From: Bacteroidaceae bacterium HV4-6-C5C
Lineage (GTDB): Bacteria > Bacteroidota > Bacteroidia > Bacteroidales > Bacteroidaceae
Direction of reading: 5' to 3'
Assembly (NCBI GenBank): GCA_007896885.1
Contig: VOIU01000014.1
Location: 1 to 64,000, forward strand
DNA: 64,000 bases
The notes beneath the pieces are model-generated. The model did no database searches. It saw nothing but the letters and a program-made list of their open reading frames with translations, and was not told where the DNA came from. The first letter of the stretch is position 1, and each line of letters opens with the position of its first letter. This document shows, piece after piece, positions 55,988 through 64,000 of this stretch. The translations under genes were made by a program, and so were the position numbers.

Positions 55988-56749
55988 TTATCCCTGTTCT
56001 TGATCTTCATTTCTGACCATTCCTTTATAGCTTTCGGGTAATGCACTTTCTACAGCATTATATGCTAGATCCATGGTGTTTCTTATATTTTCAACCCCTT
56101 GTCCGTGGGGAGGGATAGGCTCATGTATGGTCAGTATCATACGGTGACGGTTTATCCATTTACCTGTCCGTGGTAATATTTCGAACGAACCGTCTATAGT
56201 GACAGGCACTACTTCCAGTTGTAGCTCATCGGCTAATTGGAAAGCTCCTTTCTTAAAGTATCCCATGTGACCGGTAAAGGTACGGGCACCTTCGGGAAAA
56301 ACGACAAGTGATACTCCGTCTTTTAATGATGATTTAGCCTGCTTTATCGTTTGCAGCACCTTCTTTGGCCCGGAGCGATCCACAAAAATATGCCCGGCGC
56401 TTTCACAAGCCTTTCCTACAAAAGGTATCTTGCGCAGACTTTTTTTCATCATCCACTTGAAGTTACGGCCAATAAATCCATAAATTAAAAAGATATCAAA
56501 AGCCCCCTGATGATTTGGAACGAAAACGTAAGATGTGTGTTTGTGAAGTTTTTCCCTACCTTCTACCTTGACTGGTATAAGAAGAAAAAAACAGACCAAT
56601 TGTGACCATACTTTACCTGGATAATACCCCCAAATATGAGCTCCTCCAATTAAAGAACCCACTGTAGTAACTAAAGCTGTGAGTATAGTCAGTACCAATA
56701 AAACAGGTAATGCAAAACAAATTTGATAAATATAATAGAGTATCTTCAT
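55988..56749 (-). CDS. plsC: 1-acylglycerol-3-phosphate acyltransferase
   Basis: About 253 residues of the PlsC family, which adds the second acyl chain in phospholipid synthesis. Motif I is VPNHQGAFDIF (HQ-x4-D; Gln replaces the more common second-position residue), motif II FVDRSG, motif III VVFPEGART and motif IV VPVTI. An N-terminal membrane helix anchors it. The ATG at 56749 is preferred over a TTG at 56770. It is the last gene of a sigma factor-membrane protein-phosphoesterase-acyltransferase operon. Confidence 0.88.
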   Translation of the reverse strand: MKILYYIYQICFALPVLLVLTILTALVTTVGSLIGGAHIWGYYPGKVWSQLVCFFLLIPVKVEGREKLHKHTSYVFVPNHQGAFDIFLIYGFIGRNFKWMMKKSLRKIPFVGKACESAGHIFVDRSGPKKVLQTIKQAKSSLKDGVSLVVFPEGARTFTGHMGYFKKGAFQLADELQLEVVPVTIDGSFEILPRTGKWINRHRMILTIHEPIPPHGQGVENIRNTMDLAYNAVESALPESYKGMVRNEDQEQG

Positions 56750-56777
56750 AGATTTGAATTTTAATCGCAAAGATAAT

Positions 56778-57968
56778 CTATTTTGAGAATTGTGCTTTAT
56801 TACCGCATTTTAATTTTATCACTGTTATTTCCGGCCATGCACCGAATCTGAATGGCAACCCAACGTAACCTATACCGACATTGACGTACAGCGCTTGTCT
56901 ATTTTTCATGGCATACATACCTCCCCATTCGGGGTAGAGTAGCGAGGCTAACGAATGACCGAAAAATGTCCCTTGCATGGCATGGGTATGTCCCGAAAGC
57001 ATTAATTCAATATTGGTTTGAGGCAGAACCTCACGTTTCCAATGTGTTGGGTTGTGGCTTAATAAGATCCGAAACATTCCTTTAGTATCTTTCGATGCTT
57101 TTTTTAAATCGGCAAAACGAGAGAAAGGTGGTTCTCCATCGTTTCCGACTCCTATAAGAGCGATGCTGTCATTGCTACGATGAATAATGCGATGGTCATT
57201 GTTTAAAAGTTGCCAGCCCATTGACTTTTCCTGATTCAATAACTCATTCATGTTATTCGTTACTTCTTTCGGATTTGCCCAATGATAATAGGTGCCATAA
57301 TCATGATTTCCTAAGATAGAATATACTCCATCCCGAGCATGAAAGTCGGACAAGATATTTTGAAATCCAATTAACTCTGCACTCCTTTGGTTCACCAAGT
57401 CTCCGGTAAAGACAATCATGTCGGCATGCTGACTGTTGACCAATTCCACCATTCTGCGAATAACTCCCTCTTTTCCTTTCCAACTGCCAATATGTATATC
57501 GGATACTTGTGTGATGGTGTATCCCTCAAAAGATTTAGGTAGCTTGGGGTGGTAGTATGTGACTTGTTTAACTTGAAAGTGCTTGAGGCCTAATGTTGCC
57601 CCATATAATATGCCTGCGAAGCATGCAATGCTGATGAATAGACCGATCCATACGAAAACATGATGCAATGGTCGATATAACAAACGAAGTAATAGACCTA
57701 AGATAGAACAAATTATAAAGGCTATTTTGGGTATGGAGAATAGAAACAATCCGATAGCTAGCTTACCGATGGCTTGAGTGTGATTGGCTAAAACATTATC
57801 CCCTGTACAGTACATGTAATAAGAATATCCGGTAAGTAATAACACAGTTGGTAACCAATAGAATGCATGCAGCCATCTATTTTTTACTTTCCGGAATATA
57901 TAGATCAAATAGATATATATGTCAGGTATTAGAAGGAGTAAAAAGACTATCAGAGTTATTCTGTGCAT
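56778..57968 (-). CDS. Membrane metallophosphoesterase (YkuE/PhoD-like calcineurin fold)
   Basis: A 396-residue protein. Four N-terminal helices (about 3-23, 34-52, 72-92, 105-128) are followed by a metallophosphoesterase domain. Dinuclear-metal motifs are VSDIHIGSWKG (D-x-H), VFTGDLVNQRS (GD), ILGNHDYG (GNHD) and LSGHTHAMQG (GHxH). Related proteins hydrolyse phospho-lipids or UDP-diacylglucosamine-type substrates, so a role in membrane lipid turnover would fit the neighbouring plsC. It overlaps the preceding membrane-protein gene by 13 bp. Confidence 0.87.
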   Translation of the reverse strand: MHRITLIVFLLLLIPDIYIYLIYIFRKVKNRWLHAFYWLPTVLLLTGYSYYMYCTGDNVLANHTQAIGKLAIGLFLFSIPKIAFIICSILGLLLRLLYRPLHHVFVWIGLFISIACFAGILYGATLGLKHFQVKQVTYYHPKLPKSFEGYTITQVSDIHIGSWKGKEGVIRRMVELVNSQHADMIVFTGDLVNQRSAELIGFQNILSDFHARDGVYSILGNHDYGTYYHWANPKEVTNNMNELLNQEKSMGWQLLNNDHRIIHRSNDSIALIGVGNDGEPPFSRFADLKKASKDTKGMFRILLSHNPTHWKREVLPQTNIELMLSGHTHAMQGTFFGHSLASLLYPEWGGMYAMKNRQALYVNVGIGYVGLPFRFGAWPEITVIKLKCGNKAQFSK

Positions 57969-58582
57969 ATATCTTCCAAGTCTTCAATATTTTTTTTAAT
58001 TTTATTGAGGTGCTTATATGCTATTCTCTTATACAGGAAGTAGATGATTACGGCATCACATGTCAAGAAGAATAGGATTAAAAGAGCTTGTGTACCGGCA
58101 GATTCCAAATAATAATCCATTACCCAGTAATTGACAATATTGAATAGGATGATCCAAATGGATATGCCAATCACTTCATACTTCATCCATTGACGAAACT
58201 TGAGCATTCGTTTGCTGACTTCAGCTACCGGCATACTGTCAACCCGAATACTTTTTATGGATACATAGTTCTGATAATCCCAGCAGATACCAATAATGAG
58301 ACTTATCGCAAAGAAAATGATCAAAGCGTTGACTTTTGATTGGTATGTTTCACCAACATGAAACATAGATGGTAATAGGCATACTACTAATAGAATGAAG
58401 AGTCCAACAAAGCCGAGACTTATGGACAATCTTTGCCAACCGGTAAGACGTTTCAGACTTTTGTCTGCGTTAGCTTTATATTTGCTGACGAGATTTGCAA
58501 TTTCATTTTCATTGGCAATCGTATCTTTTTCCAATTGCTGATTCAACTTATTCCAGGATTGTTTAAGTTCGTCCAATTCCAT
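57956..58582 (-). CDS. Membrane protein following an ECF sigma factor, possible anti-sigma factor
   Basis: A 208-residue protein with a cytoplasmic coiled-coil-like N-terminus (about 1-45: MELDELKQSWNKLNQQLEKD), four predicted helices (about 48-68, 82-102, 133-152, 162-182) and a charged tail. The position directly after an ECF sigma factor, with genes almost touching, suggests an anti-sigma role. It carries no FecR or zinc anti-sigma (HxxxCxxC) motif, so the mechanism would be atypical. This role is inference from position. Confidence 0.65.
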   Translation of the reverse strand: MELDELKQSWNKLNQQLEKDTIANENEIANLVSKYKANADKSLKRLTGWQRLSISLGFVGLFILLVVCLLPSMFHVGETYQSKVNALIIFFAISLIIGICWDYQNYVSIKSIRVDSMPVAEVSKRMLKFRQWMKYEVIGISIWIILFNIVNYWVMDYYLESAGTQALLILFFLTCDAVIIYFLYKRIAYKHLNKIKKNIEDLEDICTE

Positions 58583-58583
58583 A

Positions 58584-59069
58584 TTATTCCTCTTTGTTCA
58601 TTTTTCTTAATTTATCCTTAATGCGATTGATCTTTGTCGCAACATTTGTCAGAGTCAAGCCGGTGATTTCCGAAATCTCTTCGTAACTTTTCTCTTCCAA
58701 GTAGAGTAGTATGATGGATTTATCCAGTTCTCCAAGCCGGTTTATCATGTGATAAAGTTGCTTCAACATGACTTGGGTTTCATCCAGTTCTTCACTCCGA
58801 TCCGCTTCCTGAGTTAATGTGACGATTTCGGGAATGTTTTTTTCTTTTCGCAGGAAACTGATGCAGGTATTTAATGAAATGCGGTAAATCCATGTCGAGA
58901 TTTTACACTCTTTCCTGAATTTAGGAAATGCTTTCCATATATTCAGAACTACTTCTTGATACAAATCGTTTATCGTAGCATTGGGGGTAGTGTACATATA
59001 GCACACTTTGTAGATCACACGTGAATACTCCCGGATTACAGCAAGAAATTCTTGTTCTACGTTTTCCAT
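58584..59069 (-). CDS. ECF-family RNA polymerase sigma factor
   Basis: A 161-residue sigma-70 family member with region 2 (about 10-75: DLYQEVVLNIWKAFPKFRKECKISTWIYRISLNTCI) and region 4 (about 105-158: ILLYLEEKSYEEISEITGLTLTNVATKINRIKDKLRK). Only sigma2 and sigma4 are present. It heads an operon of four genes with a membrane protein, a phosphoesterase and an acyltransferase, so its regulon may be linked to envelope lipid stress. Confidence 0.9.
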   Translation of the reverse strand: MENVEQEFLAVIREYSRVIYKVCYMYTTPNATINDLYQEVVLNIWKAFPKFRKECKISTWIYRISLNTCISFLRKEKNIPEIVTLTQEADRSEELDETQVMLKQLYHMINRLGELDKSIILLYLEEKSYEEISEITGLTLTNVATKINRIKDKLRKMNKEE

Positions 59070-59227
59070 TTCTACTTCGATATCACTTGATTTGCTTTTT
59101 ATTTTATCTGTCGCATATATGTTTCTAAAATCACATCATTGCAGATCGGAACAAATGTTTTTCTTTGTTTTTTACTTTTCAAGTTCCCGATGTTTATGCT
59201 TAATTTAGAAATACCGGATAGAAAACA

Positions 59228-60127
59228 TTAAAGTTTGAGGTTGGCAGCAAGGAACTTACGTATTTTATCGGGAGAGACTCCACGGCGTTTGGCATAGTCT
59301 TCCAATTGATCTTCTCCTATTTTTCCTATTGCAAAATAGTGGGAGGAAGGGTGTGCAAACATTAATCCGCACACTGAGGAATGAGGACTCATGGCGCCAT
59401 TTTCTGTCAATGTTACGCCGATTTTATGCATGCCCAGTATCTTGTCGAGCGTGAAGTTTATCGACTGATCGGGTAATGAAGGATAGCCGACTGCAGGACG
59501 GATACCTTGGTATTTCTCCTCAAGGAGCTCGGGCATGGAAAGATTTTCATCTTTGGCATATCCCCAAGCTACTTTGCGTACATATTCATGCATTTTCTCG
59601 GTAGCAGCTTCCGCTAACCGATCGGCTAGTGTCTGAACCAATATTCGCTTGTACGGATCATTTTCATATAGTTTCTCCAGATGACTATCACAAGTCGCAA
59701 CAAATAGCCCTATAGTATCCGGTATACCGGAAGATAAGGGGCGGATAAAATCACTCAAACACAGGTATGGACTATTATCGGGATGTGGCGTTTGCTGACG
59801 CAATAAGGGGAGTACTGTATCTTCTATAATCAGATTATCATTATCGGAGTTTGCTTTGCACAGTTTGAAAAGTCCATGGACTTTATACTCTTCATCCAAC
59901 TGATTCAACATCCGGTTGGCTTCTTTAAACAGTTGCATTGCTTCGGCAGCTTTGGCTCGATCGGCTTCCGGAAAAGATACTAACCATGATGCGCGACAAG
60001 CATCGCAACCATGTATATTGGCTATAGCCGCATAGCGGAGTTGAAATCCCCATGCGTGGAAAAAGTAAATCCAGTTGATATACGGGCTTACTTCGTGTAT
60101 GGAATACGTTACTATTTCTTCTTTCAT
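59228..60127 (-). CDS. Stand-alone MetH reactivation (AdoMet-binding) domain protein
   Basis: A 299-residue protein matching only the C-terminal activation domain of cobalamin-dependent methionine synthase. The diagnostic RPAVGYPSLPDQ motif (residues 210-221) corresponds to the RxxxGYPxxPDH signature that contacts AdoMet and cobalamin, with Gln in the usual His place. It would reductively methylate cob(II)alamin to return MetH to activity, which implies a separately encoded MetH lacking this domain. It is third in an operon with dihydroorotase (41 bp upstream) and a GT2 gene. Confidence 0.85.
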   Translation of the reverse strand: MKEEIVTYSIHEVSPYINWIYFFHAWGFQLRYAAIANIHGCDACRASWLVSFPEADRAKAAEAMQLFKEANRMLNQLDEEYKVHGLFKLCKANSDNDNLIIEDTVLPLLRQQTPHPDNSPYLCLSDFIRPLSSGIPDTIGLFVATCDSHLEKLYENDPYKRILVQTLADRLAEAATEKMHEYVRKVAWGYAKDENLSMPELLEEKYQGIRPAVGYPSLPDQSINFTLDKILGMHKIGVTLTENGAMSPHSSVCGLMFAHPSSHYFAIGKIGEDQLEDYAKRRGVSPDKIRKFLAANLKL

Positions 60128-60167
60128 ACGGATATAAACGGATTAAGCTCGCGGAAAGTTCTGCAGA

Positions 60168-61517
60168 TTAACGTTCGAACATCAACATTTGCCCGCGATA
60201 GTCTTCATCGGTATGTCCGTCGGTATATACGGTCTGCCCATTGACAAAAGTCTTTTCAACTTTCCAGTGGAATGATTTTCCTTCGAGCGGGCTCCAGCCA
60301 CATTTGCTGAGTATCTTGTCGGCAGTAAGTGTCCAAGGTTCTTCTTCGCGTCGTACTAAAACCAAATCGGCTTGGTAACCTTCACGAATGTATCCACGTT
60401 TGCTGATATTATAAATTCGGGCGGGAGCATGACACATCTTTTCTACAATGGTTTCTATAGAAAACACCTTTTCATCTACAAGTTCGAGCATGCTGACAAG
60501 TGAGAATTGAATCATTGGCATACCGGATGTTGCTGTCAGTGCGTCACCTTGCTTATCACTTAGAAGGTGTGGGGCATGATCGGTAGCTATAGCGTCGATA
60601 ATTCCGCTATTGACGGCAACTCTCAACGCCCTCCGGTCTGATTTCCTCTTTATTGAAGGGTTACATTTAATGCGGCTACCAAGAGTTTCGTAGTCGGCAT
60701 TCCAGAAAAGTAAATGAGGAACGCATACCTCGGCGGTAACCCGCTTCTCTGATAAAGGAGCTGACGAGAAGAGTTCCAGTTCTCTTTCAGTGGAAATGTG
60801 CAGAATATGCAGCCGGGAATTAAATATTCCGGCAAGGTGTACAGCCAATTCCGAAGAACGTAAACAAGCTGTGGACGAACGGATATAGGAATGCTTACTT
60901 ATCGGAATTTCGGTGCTGTCCGGAAACATCTTCTTATATCGTTTGATATTTGCTTTGATTATATTTTGGCTTTCGCAGTGGGTTGCAATCAGTAAATCGG
61001 TACCACTGAATATATTCATCAGGGTATTCATCTTATCCACCAGCATATTACCGGTGCTTGCACCCATAAAAAGCTTTATTCCACAGACCTGCTGCTTATT
61101 CAGTTTACCAAAGTCTGTGTAATTCTCATTGGTCGCTCCGAAATAGCAGGAATAATTAATAAGTGATTTACGACTCATCAATTCAAGTTTCTGCTCGAGA
61201 GCGTCGAGAGTGGTGGTCTGTGGATTTGTATTGGGCATATCCATGATGGAAGTGACTCCTCCTGCGGCTGCGGCACGACTTTCTGTGGATATATCAGCTT
61301 TTTGTGTTAATCCGGGATCGCGAAAATGAACATGTTCGTCAATAACACCGGGCAGCAGATAACAGCCGGTTGCATCAATCACTTCAGTACACGGAGAAGA
61401 CGGTTGTTGTCCAACGGCCAGTATCTCTATAATTTGTTCGCCTGCTAATACAACGGAACCTTGAACGGAGGCTCCTTCATTGACTATTGTTGCATTATGA
61501 ATTAAAACCCTTTTCAT
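60168..61517 (-). CDS. pyrC: Dihydroorotase, class I
   Basis: A 449-residue amidohydrolase that cyclises carbamoyl-aspartate in pyrimidine synthesis. Metal motifs are DEHVHFRDPGLT (HxH), the lysine region CGIKLFMGASTGN, then a His in LLIATHCES, the LHILHIS region, and IATDHAPH with the catalytic Asp. Length is typical for the long type. It lies 13 bp after the GT2 gene. Confidence 0.93.
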   Translation of the reverse strand: MKRVLIHNATIVNEGASVQGSVVLAGEQIIEILAVGQQPSSPCTEVIDATGCYLLPGVIDEHVHFRDPGLTQKADISTESRAAAAGGVTSIMDMPNTNPQTTTLDALEQKLELMSRKSLINYSCYFGATNENYTDFGKLNKQQVCGIKLFMGASTGNMLVDKMNTLMNIFSGTDLLIATHCESQNIIKANIKRYKKMFPDSTEIPISKHSYIRSSTACLRSSELAVHLAGIFNSRLHILHISTERELELFSSAPLSEKRVTAEVCVPHLLFWNADYETLGSRIKCNPSIKRKSDRRALRVAVNSGIIDAIATDHAPHLLSDKQGDALTATSGMPMIQFSLVSMLELVDEKVFSIETIVEKMCHAPARIYNISKRGYIREGYQADLVLVRREEEPWTLTADKILSKCGWSPLEGKSFHWKVEKTFVNGQTVYTDGHTDEDYRGQMLMFER

Positions 61518-61530
61518 TGTTGCGTAAGCT

Positions 61531-62280
61531 TTAGTTCATTTTTGGATATTTATGAAAGAGACTGTGTATTTTCAGCTTGATTACACCGAAAACCGCTTCA
61601 CCGAATATGCTTGAATTCATTTTGGAAGAGCCAAGTTCACGGTTGATGAAAATAACAGGGACTTCTTTTATCTTAAAGTTGCATTTAAAGGTCGTAAATT
61701 TCATCTCGATTTGAAATGCATATCCTTTAAAGCGAATGTTATCCAATTTTACCGTTTCCAAAACCTTGCGGCGATAACATACAAATCCTGCGGTGGTATC
61801 GTGTATCGGCATACCTGTAATGTATTGCACATACTTTGAGGCAAAATAGGACATCAGTACACGTCCCATTGGCCAATTCACTACATTTACCCCACTGACA
61901 TAACGTGAACCGATAGCTAAATCGGCATTTCCTGTGCTACATGCTGAGTAGAGCCTCGGTAGATCGTTAGGGTTATGACTAAAATCAGCATCCATCTCGA
62001 ATACATACTCGTAATGGCGTGCCAATGCCCATTTAAATCCTGCAATATAGGCAGTGCCAAGCCCCAATTTGCCTTTCCGTTCCACTATAAATAAACGTTC
62101 CGGATATTCTTCCTGTAACTTCTTTACGATAGAAGCGGTACCGTCCGGCGAGCCATCTTCGATGATGAGAATGTGGAAGGTTTTCTCCAGTTCGAATACA
62201 GCTCGGATTATTTTTTCTATGTTTTCCCGTTCGTTATAAGTCGGGATAATAACGATGCTATCTGACGTTTGTATATCCAT
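61531..62280 (-). CDS. GT2 glycosyltransferase, polyprenol-phosphate mannose synthase-like
   Basis: A 249-residue GT-A enzyme of the Dpm1 type: SIVIIPTYNERENIEKIIRAVF, LIIEDGSPDGTASIV, LGLGTAYIAGFKWAL, FEMDADFSHNPNDLPRL (DxD) and SRYVSGVNVVNWPMGR. These are the signatures of dolichol/polyprenyl-phosphate mannosyltransferases. It probably makes polyprenyl-phosphate-mannose for protein O-glycosylation or other surface glycans; Bacteroides are known to O-glycosylate many exported proteins. First gene of the operon, with TAACTTTG at 62303-62310 as -7 element. Confidence 0.88.
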   Translation of the reverse strand: MDIQTSDSIVIIPTYNERENIEKIIRAVFELEKTFHILIIEDGSPDGTASIVKKLQEEYPERLFIVERKGKLGLGTAYIAGFKWALARHYEYVFEMDADFSHNPNDLPRLYSACSTGNADLAIGSRYVSGVNVVNWPMGRVLMSYFASKYVQYITGMPIHDTTAGFVCYRRKVLETVKLDNIRFKGYAFQIEMKFTTFKCNFKIKEVPVIFINRELGSSKMNSSIFGEAVFGVIKLKIHSLFHKYPKMN

Positions 62281-62302
62281 AAATGGGGGCTGTTATAGGG
62301 AA

Positions 62303-62310
62303 CAAAGTTA
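62303..62310 (-). promoter_or_regulatory. -7 promoter element of the GT2-pyrC-activation-domain operon
   Basis: On the minus strand TAACTTTG fits TAnnTTTG, 23 bp before the GT2 start. A clear -33 was not seen. Confidence 0.5.
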
Positions 62311-62352
62311 AGTGTTTTCTCTAATTATCGAGCATAACTGAGGATTATTTAG

Positions 62353-62629
62353 TAATTTTGCACCGGATTTTCACCACGGATTACACAGATTAACACAGAT
62401 GATCTTTCTGTTCATTATGGAGTTGCGATAAGTCCCTCCGGGTTCTTCTGTTCTTTTTCTGATTATTTGTAGAAGAGGCCTTGTAGAAGGACTTCAACCG
62501 TTATTGTTAGGACTCGGTTTACGCGAGTAAAAGAGAATAAAACTCCGTGGAACTCAATATGGCTCCATGGCGAGAAGAAGAGAAGCAGTGTATCTGTGGT
62601 AAAAAGATGAATGAATAAAGTAAATAGCA
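62353..62629 (+). promoter_or_regulatory. Promoter and long leader of mfd
   Basis: TAATTTTG (62353-62360) is a good -7 element; transcription from it would give a leader of about 260 nt before the mfd ATG at 62630. The leader contains no convincing ORF. At 62372-62400 it carries CACCACGG followed by the near-tandem TTACACAGAT and TAACACAGAT, a motif type I associate with dispersed intergenic repeats in Bacteroidetes; only one copy is in this window. Confidence 0.4.
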
Positions 62630-64000
62630 ATGACCATTTCTGAACTCCAACAACTATATGCCACTCATCCCAATGTGGAAGCTGTGAGCAGATTGCTTAA
62701 AGATGAGTCGATACGGCACTTTTTTTGTGGTGGACTTTGTGCGTCTTCCGCCTCATTATTTTCTTCTGTATTGGTGCAGCGTAGCGGTTTTCCTTTTCTT
62801 TTTATATTAAGTGATCTGGAAGAGGCGGGGTATTTCTATCATGACCTGACTCAAATACTTGGTGAAGAGAAAGTCCTTTTCTTTCCGTCTTCTTTTCGGC
62901 GTGCCATTAAGTACGGGCAGAAAGATGCGGCGAATGAGATTCTTCGCACAGAAGTCTTAAGCCGTCTACAAAAGGGTGAGGAAGGATTATGTATCGTGAC
63001 TTATCCCGATGCGCTAGCCGAAAAGGTGGTTTCGCGTAAGGAACTGGGCGAAAAAACACTGAAACTTCATCAGGGCGAACAGGTGGATACTAATTTCATC
63101 ACGGAGGTGTTGCGCAGTTATGGTTTTGAATATGTCGATTATGTCTACGAGCCGGGACAGTATGCCGTACGTGGAAGTATTATAGATGTCTTTTCTTTTT
63201 CGTCAGAGTTCCCATATCGTATAGATTTCTTTGGTGATGAAGTGGATAGTATTCGTACTTTCGAAGTTGATACGCAGTTATCGAAAACTAAAAAGGAAAG
63301 CGTAGTGATTGTTCCCGATTTAAGTCGAAGCCTTGACAAAGACGGTAGGGGAGGTATGATCTCTTTTCTCGACTTTTTGCCTAAAGATACTTTACTGGCT
63401 ATGCGCGATTTCCTTTGGCTTCGCGAACGCATACAATCCGTTCATGATGAGGCACTGGCACCACAAGCCATTGTTGCCCGTGAAGCGGAAGAAAATGGAG
63501 GTATTAGCCTGGATGGCAAATTACTTGATGGAACGGATTTTACACGGGATGCTTTAGGCTTTCACCGGATGGAATTCGGCAATAAACCAACAGGTACTCC
63601 GGATGCGACAGTGTCATTCAATACATCCGCCCAACCTATCTTCCATAAAAACTTCGATTTGGTAGCCGATAGCTTTAAAGATTATATAAATAAGGGCTAT
63701 ACATTATATATATGCAGCGATAGCAGCAAGCAGACCGACCGTATTCGTGCCATCTTTGATGATCGGGGAGATGATATTCGTTTCACTGCCGTGGAACGTA
63801 CTTTACACGAGGGTTTTGCTGACAATATGCTGGGCGTTTGCGTCTTTACCGATCATCAATTGTTCGACCGTTTTCACAAATATAATCTTAAGAGTGATAA
63901 AGCACGTTCGGGTAAAGTGGCACTTTCGTTGAAAGAGCTCAATCAGTTTACTCCGGGCGATTATGTGGTACATACCGACCATGGTGTGGGGCGTTTTGCC
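62630..64000 (+). CDS. mfd: Transcription-repair coupling factor, 5' part (cut by window end)
   Basis: The frame is open from ATG 62630 to the window end (457 codons). It starts MTISELQQLYATHPNVEAV and shows the Mfd N-terminal UvrB-homology region (FLFILSDLEEAGYFYHDLTQILG; YEPGQYAVRGSIIDVFSF; PYRIDFFGDEVDSIRTFEVDTQLS). The RNA-polymerase-interacting (CarD-like) domain begins at the end with LNQFTPGDYVVHTDHGVGRFA. Mfd removes stalled RNA polymerase and recruits UvrA. The helicase domains lie beyond the window. Confidence 0.93.
   Translation, partial: MTISELQQLYATHPNVEAVSRLLKDESIRHFFCGGLCASSASLFSSVLVQRSGFPFLFILSDLEEAGYFYHDLTQILGEEKVLFFPSSFRRAIKYGQKDAANEILRTEVLSRLQKGEEGLCIVTYPDALAEKVVSRKELGEKTLKLHQGEQVDTNFITEVLRSYGFEYVDYVYEPGQYAVRGSIIDVFSFSSEFPYRIDFFGDEVDSIRTFEVDTQLSKTKKESVVIVPDLSRSLDKDGRGGMISFLDFLPKDTLLAMRDFLWLRERIQSVHDEALAPQAIVAREAEENGGISLDGKLLDGTDFTRDALGFHRMEFGNKPTGTPDATVSFNTSAQPIFHKNFDLVADSFKDYINKGYTLYICSDSSKQTDRIRAIFDDRGDDIRFTAVERTLHEGFADNMLGVCVFTDHQLFDRFHKYNLKSDKARSGKVALSLKELNQFTPGDYVVHTDHGVGRFA

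Overview
The window looks like a chromosomal segment of a Bacteroides-type organism (order Bacteroidales). Signs of this are two SusC/SusD pairs, Bacteroidetes promoter elements (TTTG, about 20 bp, TAnnTTTG) with almost no Shine-Dalgarno sequences, the gliding-type protein GldE, tandem S46 dipeptidyl peptidases, a sphingolipid-inositol cluster, and AT-rich intergenic DNA. Most genes are core metabolism. The accessory part is the two-SusC/D locus around 28.5-41.8 kb.

Layout. 0-0.4 kb: two CRISPR-like repeats and a thioesterase gene. 0.9-5.5 kb: histidine operon hisGDCB behind a classical attenuator with a His-rich leader peptide (MKNIVAHHRHHHFPNE) and a Rho-independent terminator. 5.5-9.9 kb: TolC-type channel with a sigma-54 promoter and two palindromic upstream sites, then an NtrC-family response regulator and its sensor kinase. 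10.2-12.7 kb: DUF5686 outer-membrane protein. 12.8-16.8 kb: five-gene inositol-lipid cluster (inositol-phosphate synthase, PgpA-like phosphatase, GtrA, CDP-alcohol phosphotransferase, PAP2/IPC synthase). 16.9-24.1 kb: Fe-alcohol dehydrogenase, RNase G, a 30-residue basic ribosomal-type protein, HU, MutY, SSB, GldE and a phosphopantetheinyl transferase.

24.1-24.5 kb holds a complete cobalamin riboswitch on the minus strand. It has its own consensus promoter but no gene after it: the transcript would run into the 3' end of the oppositely oriented phosphopantetheinyl transferase gene. A PhoR/PhoB-like two-component pair and a transglutaminase-like membrane protein follow.

28.5-41.8 kb is a probable phase-variable DNA-inversion locus. 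A complete SusC-SusD-lipoprotein operon (minus strand) faces a second SusC-SusD pair (plus strand) that lacks promoter, start codon and signal peptide. A tyrosine recombinase gene lies between them, and the two SusC genes share a 77/78-bp inverted repeat just inside their 5' ends. Inverting the 2.1-kb segment would move the promoter and signal peptide from one receptor gene to the other. A 1-bp indel between the repeat copies limits where an in-frame crossover can occur.

42-64 kb: DUF3805/3806 protein, ABC-F ATPase, PHP phosphatase, a four-gene polyprenyl-sugar lipid/glycan modification operon, thioredoxin, two S46 peptidases whose specificity residues point to DPP11 (Arg) and DPP7 (Gly), a DUF4369 lipoprotein, an ECF sigma-membrane protein-phosphoesterase-acyltransferase operon, a stand-alone MetH reactivation-domain protein with dihydroorotase and a polyprenol-mannose-type glycosyltransferase, and the 5' part of mfd, cut by the window end. 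No rRNA, tRNA or insertion sequence was recognised.
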